A program made the position numbers and the translations under genes. Source: an uncultured Elusimicrobia bacterium (lineage in GTDB: Bacteria > Elusimicrobiota > Endomicrobiia > Endomicrobiales > Endomicrobiaceae). Taken from it: a stretch of DNA of 21,332 nucleotides. Location: assembly GCA_937916125.1 (NCBI GenBank), contig CALGGE010000029.1, forward strand, positions 1 to 21,332, read 5' to 3'. Below, in pieces: positions 1 to 8,105 of this stretch (position 1 is its first letter; each line of letters begins with the position of its first letter). The notes below the pieces were generated by a model that did not search any database, had not been told where the DNA came from, and was given only the letters and a program-made list of their open reading frames with translations.

Positions 1-80
1 CCGTGAAAATTTCAAGCGAATGGTTTTCGTGTTTGCGAAAACAAGAAAACTGAGCCGGAAACTCCGCTACGCAATTTTTC

Positions 81-318
81 TTTTTGGTATCTTTCGAAAG
101 GATAGAGTTTTGTGTAACAAAAGAAAAGCGACTGTGCAGATGGTTGCCACCGGATCTTACACAGCCGCCGACTTTCGCACCCGAAGATGCGAAAGATACA
201 ATTATAAGAATAAATCAACATAGCTCTTGATTTATTCTTACAAATTTTTAAACGACTGTTTTTGGAGTGGCAACCCTTTTGTTCAAAAACAAAGAGTATC
301 CTTTCGGATATCCAAAAA
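81..318. repeat. Imperfect inverted repeat, about 40-bp arms
   Basis: The left arm 81-122 starts TTTTTGG and reads through CGAAAGGATA to AACAAAAG. The reverse complement of the right arm 278-318 starts TTTTTGGATATC and also reads through CGAAAGGATA to AACAAAAG, with small gaps. Inside, GGTTGCCAC (143-151) is exactly complementary to GTGGCAACC (268-276). The element is 238 bp and begins TTTTTGG and ends CCAAAAA, like terminal inverted repeats. No target-site duplication is obvious. It could equally be the closing stem of one large RNA. Confidence 0.5.
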
Positions 319-398
319 CATTTATTATTAAGTTTATAAAGAGATTATACCATAACTGAAAATTTTTATCAATAGAAAAATTAGCAAAAAATTTTTAA

Positions 399-412
399 AT
401 ATTGTACAATAT
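399..412. promoter_or_regulatory. 14-bp perfect palindrome upstream of batC
   Basis: ATATTGTACAATAT is a perfect 14-bp palindrome 46 bp before the batC start. A TATAAT hexamer follows at 436-441 but has no good -35 at 17 bp. The palindrome could be an operator or part of the batC promoter; no regulator is identified. Confidence 0.3.
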
Positions 413-457
413 CGTAAAATATTGGAGCTATCATTTATAATTATTTTAGGTATAAGT

Positions 458-1228
458 ATGAAAAAATTAATTGTCTTATCAATATTGATGTTTATATGTT
501 CACTTTCTTTCGCCGATGAAAATATGGTAAAAGGCAATAAACAGTATACGAAAGGAAATTTTGATAAAGCCATAGAATATTATTTAAAAGCCAAAGATAA
601 AAAAGGAGCTGATCCGCTTGTCAATTACAACTTGGCAAACGCATATTATAATAAGGGCGATTTCGACAATGCAATGACAGCTTACGATACGGCATTAAAA
701 AATACTGAAGATATAAATTTAAAAAGTGTCATTCTTTACAATATGGGAAATACCGCCTACAGAAAACAGGATACCGACTTGGCAATGAACTATTATAAAG
801 CCTGTTTAAAACTAAACCCGTCGGATGTGCAGGCAAAACAAAATATAGAATTTTTACAACAGGATAACCGACAAAATCAACAGAACAACAAAAACAAAGA
901 TAAGAATAAAGATAAAAATAAACAGGATAAAAACAACAAAGATAACCAAGACAAACAGGATCAAAACAAAGATAAAAACGATAAAAAAGATAATAACGAA
1001 AAAGATAAAAATGATAAGCAGGATAAGGACAAAAATAAGGACAAAGATAAAGATAAAGATAAAGATAAAAACAATGACAAACAGGATAAAAACGACGAAA
1101 ACAAAAAAGACGAACAAAATTCCGGACAACATCTGTTAGACTATTTCGATAAACAAGACAAACAAAATAACGACAAAGCCAAAGCCGCAGATGTAAAAGT
1201 AAAGGCAAAGAGCGGAAAGATATGGTAA
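458..1228 (+). CDS. batC: BatC-like exported TPR protein with long Lys/Asp/Asn tail
   Basis: This is a 256-residue protein. It opens with a signal peptide (residues 1 to about 19, MKKLIVLS... ending SFA). Roughly residues 20-130 hold about three tetratricopeptide repeats (KGNFDKAIEYY, NLANAYYNKGDFDNA, YNMGNTAYRKQDTDLA). Then comes about 90 residues almost wholly of K, D, N and Q, and a C-terminus (LLDYFDKQDKQNN...SGKIW) resembling the conserved end of Bat TPR proteins. The start at 458 is preferred over an in-frame ATG at 422 because AGG lies 7 nt upstream and the signal peptide begins there. The last 7 nt overlap batD. In other bacteria, Bat proteins are encoded with MoxR ATPases and von Willebrand A proteins in the aerotolerance operon and act at the envelope; batA/batB are not in the window. 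Function is inferred from domain and neighbour. Confidence 0.8.
   Translation: MKKLIVLSILMFICSLSFADENMVKGNKQYTKGNFDKAIEYYLKAKDKKGADPLVNYNLANAYYNKGDFDNAMTAYDTALKNTEDINLKSVILYNMGNTAYRKQDTDLAMNYYKACLKLNPSDVQAKQNIEFLQQDNRQNQQNNKNKDKNKDKNKQDKNNKDNQDKQDQNKDKNDKKDNNEKDKNDKQDKDKNKDKDKDKDKDKNNDKQDKNDENKKDEQNSGQHLLDYFDKQDKQNNDKAKAADVKVKAKSGKIW
1043..1066 (+). repeat. Four tandem AAAGAT hexamers inside batC
   Basis: Four exact AAAGAT copies encode Lys-Asp dipeptides. They are the most regular part of a wider degenerate K/D/N/Q-coding tract, about 880-1115. A gain or loss of a 6-bp unit would keep frame and only change tail length. Confidence 0.75.
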
Positions 1229-3009
1229 AAACTATGAATAAAATAAAATTTCTTAAAAAACTTTTTGTAGCGGTATTTGTTTTATTATCGTCGGTATTGT
1301 ATGCCGATAACATTCAAATGAATTCTTCCGTCAACAGAACGGAAGTAGCATTAAACGAAACTCTGCAGTTGACAATTTCCGTAAGCGGAGACACCCGCAA
1401 ACTTCCGGAGTTTTCTTTACCGACGCTTACGGACTTTAACGTTTACGGAACTTCACAATCGAAAAGTTTTTCCATGGTGAACGGAAATGTAACCAATACG
1501 ACAAGCTACATTTATACATTAAGTCCCAAAAAAACGGGAGATTACGAAATACCGTCGTTCAGTTTAAAGTATAACGGAGAAACTTACGAAACAACACCCG
1601 TAAAAATTACGGTAACCGATGCAAAAACGGTCAATTCCGTTTCCGTACAGAACGCACAAATTCCTCCGCAGAAACAAACTTCCCAAGTTTATAATTTCGA
1701 TACGTCCAAAGCCGTTTTCGTGCAGGCAAAAACAAATAAAAAGACAGCATATATAAACGAAAAAATAATTTATACTTTCTCTTTCTATACTTCGGTAAAT
1801 TTACTGTCAAATCCGTCTTATCAGGCACCGAATTTTACGGGATTTTTTACCGGCAACACTTCACAAAACAATTACAGAACACAAATTAACGGAAGAGATT
1901 ACGTTGTAACGGAAGTTTCAACCGAGCTGTATCCTCAACAAGAGGGCAACATTACCATTGACGCCGCAAAAATTGTGGTATCGATAGAAGATTTTTCAAA
2001 AAATTATGACGATTTCTTTTCTTCATTTTTCAGAAGAAGCAAAAATGTGGAACTTACTACGGATAAGATAAATATTAAAGTTTCAAAAGTTCCCGGCAAT
2101 ATTGATATGGTAGGCAGTTTTAAAATGACCGCCACGACGGATAAAAAAGATAAAAAAGAAAATGAACCGTTTGATTTAAAAATAGTTATAACCGGCTCGG
2201 GAAACATTAAAACGATAAAAGAACCTGAAATTTCTTTATCGGATAATTTAAAAAAATACGAAACTTCCGAGAGAATATTGAAAGCCGGTGATAAAGAAAC
2301 GGGGAAAGAATTTACCACTTTAATTATGCCGCTTGAGGCAGGTGAGGGCGAAATAAAAATTCATCCTCAGAAATATTTCGATATGGCGACAAGACAGACA
2401 AAAACTATCCCCGAAAAAAACATAAAAGTTAATATTATTGAGGATAAGAATAAACAGGTTCAAGCCCCGGTAGCAGACAGCGGAACAGCCAACCAAAACA
2501 GCTATAACAATTTCGGCACACCACAACCGAATATCGATTTTTCTTTTATATTTAAAATTTATAATTTCTTAAAGAAACCGATTTTATGGATAACGGTCGG
2601 CTGTTTGGTAATTCTGTATTTCTTAATAAAATTGATTTTAAAATTTATCGAGTACAGGAACAAAGACCAACAAAAATTAAAAAATAAAAAAGCCTATAAG
2701 AAAGCAAAAAAATATTTTCATAAAGCTAAAAAAGCCGATATCCCGAAAGATTTTTATGAATTTATGTATAAAGGAATATTGGAGTATTTTGCTTCCGTAC
2801 TCGGCAAATCCGCAGACGGCTTAACGGCTTATCAGATAAGAAAGGATTTGGAAGAAAGAAATATTGCTCCCGATTTAATTAAACAGGTTGAAGACATTAT
2901 AGACGAATGTTCTATCATTTTATATTCGCAAAGTTCCGGTTCTTCAACGGGAAATTTATCGGATTTTTATGATAAGGCTTTTAACGTTATGAAAAAACTG
3001 GATTTATAA
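1222..3009 (+). CDS. batD: BatD-family protein (aerotolerance operon), membrane anchored
   Basis: This is a 595-residue protein with a signal sequence (about 1-28, ending VLYADN), an extended beta-rich extracytoplasmic region typical of BatD (RTEVALNETLQLTISVSG, then SPKKTGDYEIPSFSLKYNG), one strong transmembrane segment near residues 452-474 (ILWITVGCLVILYFLIKLIL) and a basic cytoplasmic tail of about 120 residues. The ATG at 1222 overlaps the batC stop (ATGGTAA), suggesting translational coupling. A second ATG at 1234 (MNKIKF) leaves a normal signal peptide and cannot be excluded. BatD is thought to work with BatA/B/C at the membrane; the biochemical role is unsettled. The gene is followed by a strong terminator at 3032-3079. 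Confidence 0.85.
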   Translation: MVKTMNKIKFLKKLFVAVFVLLSSVLYADNIQMNSSVNRTEVALNETLQLTISVSGDTRKLPEFSLPTLTDFNVYGTSQSKSFSMVNGNVTNTTSYIYTLSPKKTGDYEIPSFSLKYNGETYETTPVKITVTDAKTVNSVSVQNAQIPPQKQTSQVYNFDTSKAVFVQAKTNKKTAYINEKIIYTFSFYTSVNLLSNPSYQAPNFTGFFTGNTSQNNYRTQINGRDYVVTEVSTELYPQQEGNITIDAAKIVVSIEDFSKNYDDFFSSFFRRSKNVELTTDKINIKVSKVPGNIDMVGSFKMTATTDKKDKKENEPFDLKIVITGSGNIKTIKEPEISLSDNLKKYETSERILKAGDKETGKEFTTLIMPLEAGEGEIKIHPQKYFDMATRQTKTIPEKNIKVNIIEDKNKQVQAPVADSGTANQNSYNNFGTPQPNIDFSFIFKIYNFLKKPILWITVGCLVILYFLIKLILKFIEYRNKDQQKLKNKKAYKKAKKYFHKAKKADIPKDFYEFMYKGILEYFASVLGKSADGLTAYQIRKDLEERNIAPDLIKQVEDIIDECSIILYSQSSGSSTGNLSDFYDKAFNVMKKLDL

Positions 3010-3031
3010 TTAAGAATTTATAATTGAAAAC

Positions 3032-3079
3032 AATAAAAGAGACTTGGAGATTATTATTAATTCCCAAGTCTCTTTTATT
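3032..3079. terminator. Bidirectional terminator between batD and rplQ
   Basis: A perfect 16-bp stem (AATAAAAGAGACTTGG 3032-3047 with its complement 3064-3079) encloses a 16-nt loop. A-rich and T-rich ends give U-runs on both strands, so it can end both batD and the rplQ operon, which converge here. Confidence 0.9.
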
Positions 3080-3094
3080 TCTATATTGTTAAAA

Positions 3095-3448
3095 TTACAT
3101 TACCAATTTTACTACCGCAACTTCGGCATTGTCGCCCTTTCTTAAGCCAAGCTTAAATATCTGAGTATATCCGCCGTTTCTGTCTTTATAACGGGGAACC
3201 AACACATCAAATACTTTTTTAACAACATCTTTATTTGCTATTTCGGAATGCAATGCTTTTTTAGCATTTAAATCTGCGGATTTTGCTTTAGTTAAAAGTT
3301 TTTCCGCAAATCTGACAACTTCTTTTGCTCTGGGAACTGTAGTCGTAACTTTTTCGTGCAAGAACAAAGATGTAGTCATATTTCTCATCATAGCTTTCTT
3401 GTGAGACGGTGTAACCGCCAATTTTCTTGTATTGAGATTTTTAATCAT
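3095..3448 (-). CDS. rplQ: 50S ribosomal protein L17
   Basis: The 117-residue product matches the usual bacterial L17 length and its N-terminus (NLNTRKLAVTPSHKKAMMRN is the family core). It is the last gene of the alpha operon. The start ATG overlaps the rpoA stop by one base (TAATG) and is preceded by GGAG at a normal distance inside the end of rpoA, so translation is probably coupled. A bidirectional terminator follows. Confidence 0.97.
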   Translation of the reverse strand: MIKNLNTRKLAVTPSHKKAMMRNMTTSLFLHEKVTTTVPRAKEVVRFAEKLLTKAKSADLNAKKALHSEIANKDVVKKVFDVLVPRYKDRNGGYTQIFKLGLRKGDNAEVAVVKLVM

Positions 3449-4422
3449 TATATATTCTCCTTCAAAGACAACCCGATTGCTGCCAATTTTTCTTTAATTT
3501 CTTTAAGAGAAGTTTTGCCGAATTTATCAAACTCCATCAAATCCACTTCGGAATAAGTAATCAACTGACCGATAGTTTCGATTTCGGCATTCTTCAAGCT
3601 GTTGGAAGCTCTTGTCGTTAAATCTAAAATATTTATAGGCTGAGCTTTCAAAGCTTCTTCTTTATTTTCCTGTTTTACCGGTTCTTCTTCTATATCTATA
3701 TTTTGTGAAGTTTCTTCATCTACAAGTTCGGCTTCACCGGTGAAAATAGTAAGAGATTTCCTTAATATTTTTGCGGATTCTATCAAAGCATCCTGAGGAG
3801 AAACCGCACCGTCCGTCCATATTTCCATTACAAGTCTGTCATAATTCAAATCCTGCCCGACTCTGGTATTTTCAACTTCGTAGTTTACTTTAACTACGGG
3901 AGAAAATAACGCATCCATAACTATGGTGTTGGCAGCATATTTATGATTCTTAATTTCGTCCGCTCTCAAATAACCTCTTCCTTTGGAAACTTCCATTTCC
4001 ATTTCAAGGTTTGTTCCCGCATCAATATTTGCAATTTCCTGTTCGGGATTCATTATCTCAACGGAAGCATTTTTTTCAATATCCGCAGCCGTAATCTGTC
4101 CGCCTTTATTGACTTTAAGGAATATTTTTTCCGGGCCGTCGGAATTAAGCTTTACTCTGATTTTTTTGAGATTAAGAACTATCTGCAAAGCATCTTCTCT
4201 TACGCCTTTCAAAATTGCATATTCGTGATCTGCACCTTTAATCGTTACGGAAGTTATTGCAGCACCTTCAATACTTGAAAGCAAAATTCTTCTTAAAGAA
4301 TTTCCGATAGTATTGCCGTATCCTCTGTCGAAAGGCTGAGCAACAAATCTTCCGAAAGTTTTTGTAGCTGTTTTTTCTTCCAATTCCAATTTTTTTAATT
4401 TTTCTAAATCCGGCATTTTCAT
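3448..4422 (-). CDS. rpoA: RNA polymerase alpha subunit
   Basis: This 324-residue subunit is full length. The N-terminal assembly domain (about 1-235) has the hallmark GYGNTIGNSLRRILLSSIEGAAI segment at about residues 34-56, used for dimerisation and beta binding. A charged linker rich in E and Q (about 240-260) leads to the C-terminal domain with the helix-hairpin-helix core (LDLTTRASNSLKNAEIETIG, then FGKTSLKEIKEKL), which contacts UP elements and activators. GGAG lies about 10 nt before the chosen ATG; a second in-frame ATG two codons on is possible. Confidence 0.97.
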   Translation of the reverse strand: MKMPDLEKLKKLELEEKTATKTFGRFVAQPFDRGYGNTIGNSLRRILLSSIEGAAITSVTIKGADHEYAILKGVREDALQIVLNLKKIRVKLNSDGPEKIFLKVNKGGQITAADIEKNASVEIMNPEQEIANIDAGTNLEMEMEVSKGRGYLRADEIKNHKYAANTIVMDALFSPVVKVNYEVENTRVGQDLNYDRLVMEIWTDGAVSPQDALIESAKILRKSLTIFTGEAELVDEETSQNIDIEEEPVKQENKEEALKAQPINILDLTTRASNSLKNAEIETIGQLITYSEVDLMEFDKFGKTSLKEIKEKLAAIGLSLKENI

Positions 4423-4474
4423 ATTATGTTAACTCCGTTTTAACCGCTTTTTATGCGGATATTTTTAAAACTTA

Positions 4475-5098
4475 TTATTTTGAATAGAATTCAACTATCA
4501 ACTGACCGTTAATAGGATGTGAAAAATCTTCCTTTAAAGGTTCGTTGAGAACTTTTCCCTCTATTGCATCTTTATTAAAAGATAACCAGCTCGGTACTGC
4601 AACAGGGTTTTCCATAAGTTTTTTCAAAACAGCATTGTCTTTATAGCTGTTCTTTACGGTAATAACATCGTCTTTTTTAACCTGATATCTGGGAACGTCA
4701 ATCTTTTTACCGTTAACAACAATCAATCCGTGCATAACCATCTGTCTTGCCATTTTTCTGGAATAAGACAACCCGAGTTTATATACAACGTTATCAAGTC
4801 TCATTTCAAGGAGCTTTAACAATTCATCACTTGTAAGTCCGGGCATTTTTTCGGCAACGATAAAGTATCTCTTAAACTGCTGCTCGGTTAAACCGAATAC
4901 TCTTCTTGCTTTCTGTTTTTCTCTCAAATGTTTCCCGTAGTCGGAAATTTTGCCTTTCTTTGCTCCGTGCTGTCCGGGTGCATTTTTACCTCTTTTTCTG
5001 TCCAATGCACACTTGGTGGAACATCTTTCGCCTTTCAAAAATAATTTTTCTCTTTCTGCTCTGCACTGTTTGCAGGCTGAACCAATATAACGAGCCAT
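4475..5098 (-). CDS. rpsD: 30S ribosomal protein S4
   Basis: This is a 207-residue S4 of the zinc-binding (C+) type: Cys9, Cys12, Cys26 and Cys30 near the N-terminus form a Cys4 site. An S4 RNA-binding domain follows at about 95-160 (MRLDNVVYKLGLSYSRKMARQ). S4 starts assembly of the 30S body and in some bacteria represses its own operon; no such leader structure was recognised here. GGAGG lies about 9 nt before ATG. Confidence 0.97.
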   Translation of the reverse strand: MARYIGSACKQCRAEREKLFLKGERCSTKCALDRKRGKNAPGQHGAKKGKISDYGKHLREKQKARRVFGLTEQQFKRYFIVAEKMPGLTSDELLKLLEMRLDNVVYKLGLSYSRKMARQMVMHGLIVVNGKKIDVPRYQVKKDDVITVKNSYKDNAVLKKLMENPVAVPSWLSFNKDAIEGKVLNEPLKEDFSHPINGQLIVEFYSK

Positions 5099-5141
5099 CT
5101 ATTAAAATCCTCCGATTAATTTTTACTTTTAATTTATACTA

Positions 5142-5540
5142 TTATACTCTTCTCGGTTTCGGCGGACGACATCCGTCATGAGGAACAGGTGTAATATCCT
5201 TAATTGCCGATATCATAAGACCTGCGGACTGAAGACCTCTGATTGCGGTTTCTCTTCCCGGTCCGGGACCTTTAACAAATACGGAAACCTGTTTTACTCC
5301 GCAGTCCATAGCTTTTTTACCTACTGCATTTGCCGTCATCTGAGCGGCAAACGGAGTTCCTTTTTTTGCACCTTTAAAACCCGAACCGCCTGCCGATGCC
5401 CATACTATTGCGTTACCTTTATCGTCGGTAATGCTTACTATGGTGTTATTAAATGTTGACTGTATATATGCTCTTGCCATACCGCCGGCAAATCTTACTT
5501 TTCTTTTTGATGTGGTAGTTTTCTTTTTATCTTCTGCCAT
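5142..5540 (-). CDS. rpsK: 30S ribosomal protein S11
   Basis: The 132 residues show a basic N-terminal extension ([17 protein letters not shown]), the S11 core ([16 protein letters not shown], then [14 protein letters not shown]) and the conserved ending [18 protein letters not shown]11 forms part of the 30S platform. GGAGG is present upstream but with a long spacing (about 13 nt). Confidence 0.97.
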   Translation of the reverse strand: MAEDKKKTTTSKRKVRFAGGMARAYIQSTFNNTIVSITDDKGNAIVWASAGGSGFKGAKKGTPFAAQMTANAVGKKAMDCGVKQVSVFVKGPGPGRETAIRGLQSAGLMISAIKDITPVPHDGCRPPKPRRV

Positions 5541-5591
5541 TTTATTTTTTAAGCCTCCAACTTAAATTATCTCTTATTACTTAGAGTCGAA

Positions 5592-5990
5592 TTATTTCTT
5601 TGCACCTTTAGCCTGTGCTGCTTTTCCTGCACCTGCACCTACGGTCTTTCTCTTACCTCTTCTTGTTCTTGCGTTCGTTTTACTTCTCTGACCGCGTACG
5701 GGAAGGTTTCTTTTATGTCTGGAACCTCTGTAACTTCCGATATCTATCAATCTCTTTATGTTAGCCTGAATTTCTCTTCTCAAATCACCTTCAACTTTAT
5801 ATTCTTTCGTTATAAGGTTGTTGATTTGGTTAACTTCTGCTTCGGTTAAGTCTTTAATTCTCTTTGCGGGATCCATATTCAATTCTTCGATTATTGCATC
5901 CGAAAGAACGGGACCGATACCGTAAATATATCTTAAAGCTATATCCAATCTTTTATTTTTTGGTAAATCCACACCGGCAACTCTTGCCAT
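5592..5990 (-). CDS. rpsM: 30S ribosomal protein S13
   Basis: This is a 132-residue S13. The N-terminal helix-two-turns-helix is [20 protein letters not shown] with IYGIG, and the basic C-terminus ([20 protein letters not shown]) reaches between subunits toward the P-site tRNA. The tail ends in an Ala/Gly/Lys-rich stretch. GGAGG lies about 9 nt before ATG. It is followed by rpsK, as in most alpha operons. Confidence 0.97.
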   Translation of the reverse strand: MARVAGVDLPKNKRLDIALRYIYGIGPVLSDAIIEELNMDPAKRIKDLTEAEVNQINNLITKEYKVEGDLRREIQANIKRLIDIGSYRGSRHKRNLPVRGQRSKTNARTRRGKRKTVGAGAGKAAQAKGAKK

Positions 5991-6058
5991 TCTGCTTGTC
6001 CTCCGTTAAAAACTTTTATTTTTTACTTTTTATTTTTTATAAAACTTCAATGTTTACA

Positions 6059-6172
6059 CTATCCCTGTCTCTGTTTGTGTCTGGGGTCTTCGCAAACTAC
6101 TCTTACTACACCTTTTCTCTTAATAACCTTACACTTTTGGCATATAGGTTTTACTGATGCTCTGACTTTCAT
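6059..6172 (-). CDS. rpmJ: 50S ribosomal protein L36
   Basis: The 37-residue L36 reads [15 protein letters not shown], then [11 protein letters not shown] at the end. Its Cys11, Cys14, Cys27 and His32 form the zinc site, so this is the C+ form. AGGAG lies 6 nt before ATG. It sits between infA and rpsM, the canonical place. Confidence 0.97.
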   Translation of the reverse strand: MKVRASVKPICQKCKVIKRKGVVRVVCEDPRHKQRQG

Positions 6173-6185
6173 TTTTTACTCCTGT

Positions 6186-6404
6186 TTATTTGTCTCTATA
6201 TGTTATTCTTCCTCGTGTTAAATCATACGGAGAAAGTTCAACTCTTACTTTATCACCGGGCAGAATTTTAATATAGTGCATACGCATTTTACCGCAGATA
6301 TGTGCCAATATTACATGACCGCCTTCTATTTCAACTTTAAACATTGCATTGGGAAGCGATTCAAGAATCTTACCCGTAACTTCAATTTTTTCTTCTTTTG
6401 CCAT
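6186..6404 (-). CDS. infA: Translation initiation factor IF-1
   Basis: The 72 residues form a single S1-like OB fold ([20 protein letters not shown], then [19 protein letters not shown] and [15 protein letters not shown]). IF-1 occupies the 30S A site during initiation. It lies between map and rpmJ with only 13 bp to rpmJ. Confidence 0.97.
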   Translation of the reverse strand: MAKEEKIEVTGKILESLPNAMFKVEIEGGHVILAHICGKMRMHYIKILPGDKVRVELSPYDLTRGRITYRDK

Positions 6405-6446
6405 TTTTTTATTTACCTTCTGCTCAACTAAAAATAAATGTCACCT

Positions 6447-7202
6447 TTACTTTTTGGTTAATATCTCATAACCTGTTTCGGTAACGGCAACACTATGTTC
6501 AAAATGAGCACACATACTACCGTCTCTTGTTACGACAGTCCATCTGTTGGAAAGTACATCTACTTTGTACGTTCCCGCATTGACCATCGGTTCTATAGCC
6601 AGCACCATCCCCGGTACCATTCTGGGACCTGTTCCGGATTTTCCGAAATTAGGTATGCTCGGTTCTTCGTGTAAATTTCTTCCCACACCGTGACCGCAAT
6701 AATCACGGACAATAGAAAAACCGAAAGGCTCTACATAACTTTGGACTGCGTAGGAAATGTCCCCAATCCTGTTGCCCGGTTTGACCTGTTCTATAGCTTT
6801 ATATAATGAGTCTTCCGTAACACGTAACAGTTTTTCCGTATCGGATGATATTTTACCTACTGGATACGTATAAGCCGCGTCCGAATTGTACCCCTGATAA
6901 ATACACCCTACGTCTACCGTTACTATGTCGCCCGAAGAAAGTTCGCGAGAGTCATTCGGTATCCCGTGAACCAGCTCATCGTTAACCGAAACACATGCCG
7001 ACCCGGGAAATCCTCCATACCCGAGAAAAGCCGGTTTCATTTTAAAAGAACTTATCATTCTATATACTTCAACATCTATATCTTTTGTAGTAATACCCGG
7101 TTTGATAAATGTTTTCAAACTTTCTAAAATTTCAGCGGTTGCTCTACAGGCAACTCTCATTTTATCTAATTCTTGTTTACTCTTAAGTTCTATATTTGCC
7201 AT
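6447..7202 (-). CDS. map: Methionine aminopeptidase, type I
   Basis: This 251-residue peptidase removes the initiator methionine from nascent proteins. The pita-bread metal ligands are visible: two Asp in VDVGCIYQGYNSDAAYTY, the His of DYCGHGVGRNLHEEP, one Glu in LAIEPMV and the last Glu near the C-terminus (HFEHSVAVTE). There is no N-terminal zinc-finger extension. The start MANIELKSKQELDKM is typical, but the nearest GGAG is about 13 nt upstream, in a repeat-derived hairpin; the native leader seems replaced by repeats. Confidence 0.96.
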   Translation of the reverse strand: MANIELKSKQELDKMRVACRATAEILESLKTFIKPGITTKDIDVEVYRMISSFKMKPAFLGYGGFPGSACVSVNDELVHGIPNDSRELSSGDIVTVDVGCIYQGYNSDAAYTYPVGKISSDTEKLLRVTEDSLYKAIEQVKPGNRIGDISYAVQSYVEPFGFSIVRDYCGHGVGRNLHEEPSIPNFGKSGTGPRMVPGMVLAIEPMVNAGTYKVDVLSNRWTVVTRDGSMCAHFEHSVAVTETGYEILTKK

Positions 7203-7205
7203 TTT

Positions 7206-7258
7206 TAAGAAAAAGCTCCGCTTTTTGTTCTATCCCTCAAATTTGCTTCGCAAATTTT
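7206..7258. repeat. Two short GC-centred hairpins in the adk-map gap
   Basis: AAAAAGC-TCC-GCTTTTT (7210-7226) and AAATTTGC-TTC-GCAAATTT (7239-7257) are two perfect mini-palindromes with 3-nt loops. The first, read on the minus strand, includes the GAACAAAAAGCG unit also found at 10027 and 11163. It sits just upstream of map, where the ribosome-binding site should be. Confidence 0.7.
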
Positions 7259-7267
7259 CAATTGCCG

Positions 7268-7329
7268 TTCATTATATATTATACATTATACATTGTACAT
7301 TGTCGTTTTGTACATTGTACATTGTCGTT
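7268..7329. repeat. Heptamer tandem repeat between adk and map
   Basis: Read on the minus strand this is a run of 7-bp units of the ACAATGT/ATAATGT type, twice preceded by ACG, ending ATAATGAACGG. It begins at the adk stop codon. The same module occurs at about 10075-10105, 11082-11123 and 20091-20131. Confidence 0.8.
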
Positions 7330-7969
7330 AAAGGCTTTTCACCGCAGCTTCAATCTGTGCAAAAACTTCGTCGGGGCTTACTGCTCCGTCAATTTTTGCT
7401 ATACAACCTTTCTTCTCATAATATTCCGCCAAAGGCTTGGTCTGTTTTTCATAAACATCAAGTCTTTCTTTAATCGTGGCAGGATTATCGTCTTTTCTCT
7501 GCACAAGTTCTTTACCGCAGAAATCACATATGCCCTCTTTTTTAGGCGGTTTCAATTCAATATTGAAACTTCCTCCGCAAGAACCGCATACTCTTCTTCC
7601 TGCAAGTCTCTTGATAATTTCTTCCTGAGCTATATCGATATAAAAAACTACGGAAACTTTTCTGCCTTGTTCCTGCAAGAATTTATCAAGCTCTTCCGCC
7701 TGAAATATAGTTCTGGGGAATCCGTCCAACAAAAAGCCGTTTTTGCAATCGTCTTTTTGAAGTCTTTTGAAAACCATTGCATTAATAACAGCATCGGGAA
7801 CAAGTTGCCCCGATGTAAGATACTTTGCAAAGGAGGGATCATCTTTTGCTTCTCTTATCATATCGCCCGTCGAAAGATGAACCACGTTGAACTTACTGCT
7901 GATAGTCTTAGCTTGAGTGCCTTTTCCCGCACCCGGAGGACCAAACAAAATAAAATTAAATTGTTTCAT
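7328..7969 (-). CDS. adk: Adenylate kinase (zinc-LID type)
   Basis: This 213-residue enzyme interconverts ATP + AMP and 2 ADP. The P-loop is GPPGAGKGT (residues 10-18), the AMP-site motif is LDGFPRT (81-87), and the LID carries four cysteines (C128, C131, C148, C151), a structural zinc site. It is the first gene of the adk-map-infA-rpmJ-rpsM-rpsK-rpsD-rpoA-rplQ cluster. secY, usually just upstream, is absent; typA lies divergently instead. The gene has its own promoter at 8014-8042. The stop codon abuts the heptamer repeat. Confidence 0.97.
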   Translation of the reverse strand: MKQFNFILFGPPGAGKGTQAKTISSKFNVVHLSTGDMIREAKDDPSFAKYLTSGQLVPDAVINAMVFKRLQKDDCKNGFLLDGFPRTIFQAEELDKFLQEQGRKVSVVFYIDIAQEEIIKRLAGRRVCGSCGGSFNIELKPPKKEGICDFCGKELVQRKDDNPATIKERLDVYEKQTKPLAEYYEKKGCIAKIDGAVSPDEVFAQIEAAVKSL

Positions 7970-8013
7970 ATTTACCCGTTGTTCGCATATCGCGTAAAAA
8001 ATTTTATCGTAAT

Positions 8014-8042
8014 ATATTACAAAAATAAAAAAAGAAAATCAA
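8014..8042 (-). promoter_or_regulatory. Sigma-70 type promoter of adk operon
   Basis: On the minus strand TTGATT (8042-8037) and TAATAT (8019-8014) are separated by 17 bp, placing the start of transcription some 35-40 nt before the adk ATG. The call rests on hexamer match and spacing only. Confidence 0.6.
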
Positions 8043-8105
8043 GAGTTTTGTTTAGGTCAAAATACATTTTGCCGTTTTTTTATTATAATAAAGTGAAAAT
8101 TTTAT

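Larger units (their letters stand above)
1..457. other. Gene-less, strongly structured intergenic stretch upstream of batC
   Basis: No credible coding sequence is seen: the open frames on both strands overlap each other, lack ribosome-binding sites and resemble no family I know. The stretch holds a series of hairpins: GTTTTCG/CGAAAAC at about 23-42; a nested hairpin 128-168 (GCGACTGTG against CACAGCCGC, with AGAT/ATCT and GGT/ACC inside); CTTTCGCA/TGCGAAAG at about 172-194; a 13-bp A/T-rich stem 207-239; and a branched element 258-319. The outer parts (81-122 and 278-318) are an imperfect inverted repeat. I looked for tmRNA, RNase P RNA, SRP RNA and cyclic-di-GMP riboswitch signatures and saw none. 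It could be a non-coding RNA, a MITE-like repeat or stacked terminators of a gene to the left of the window. Confidence 0.55.

Noticed and set aside
12..223. Open frames of about 68 codons on both strands at the left edge
   Set aside because: They overlap each other across hairpins, have no ribosome-binding site and no recognisable protein pattern.
81..318. tmRNA, RNase P RNA, SRP RNA or 6S RNA
   Set aside because: The diagnostic conserved segments (tRNA-like end, P4 core, GGAAGG tetraloop region) are absent; 6S cannot be tested by eye and was not claimed.
729..1313. Hydrophobic minus-strand frames opposite batC that look like membrane proteins
   Set aside because: Phe/Ile/Val runs are simply the complement of the Lys/Asp/Asn codons of the batC tail.
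7268..7329. CRISPR array
   Set aside because: The repeats are 7-bp tandem units without unique spacers, and no cas genes are present.
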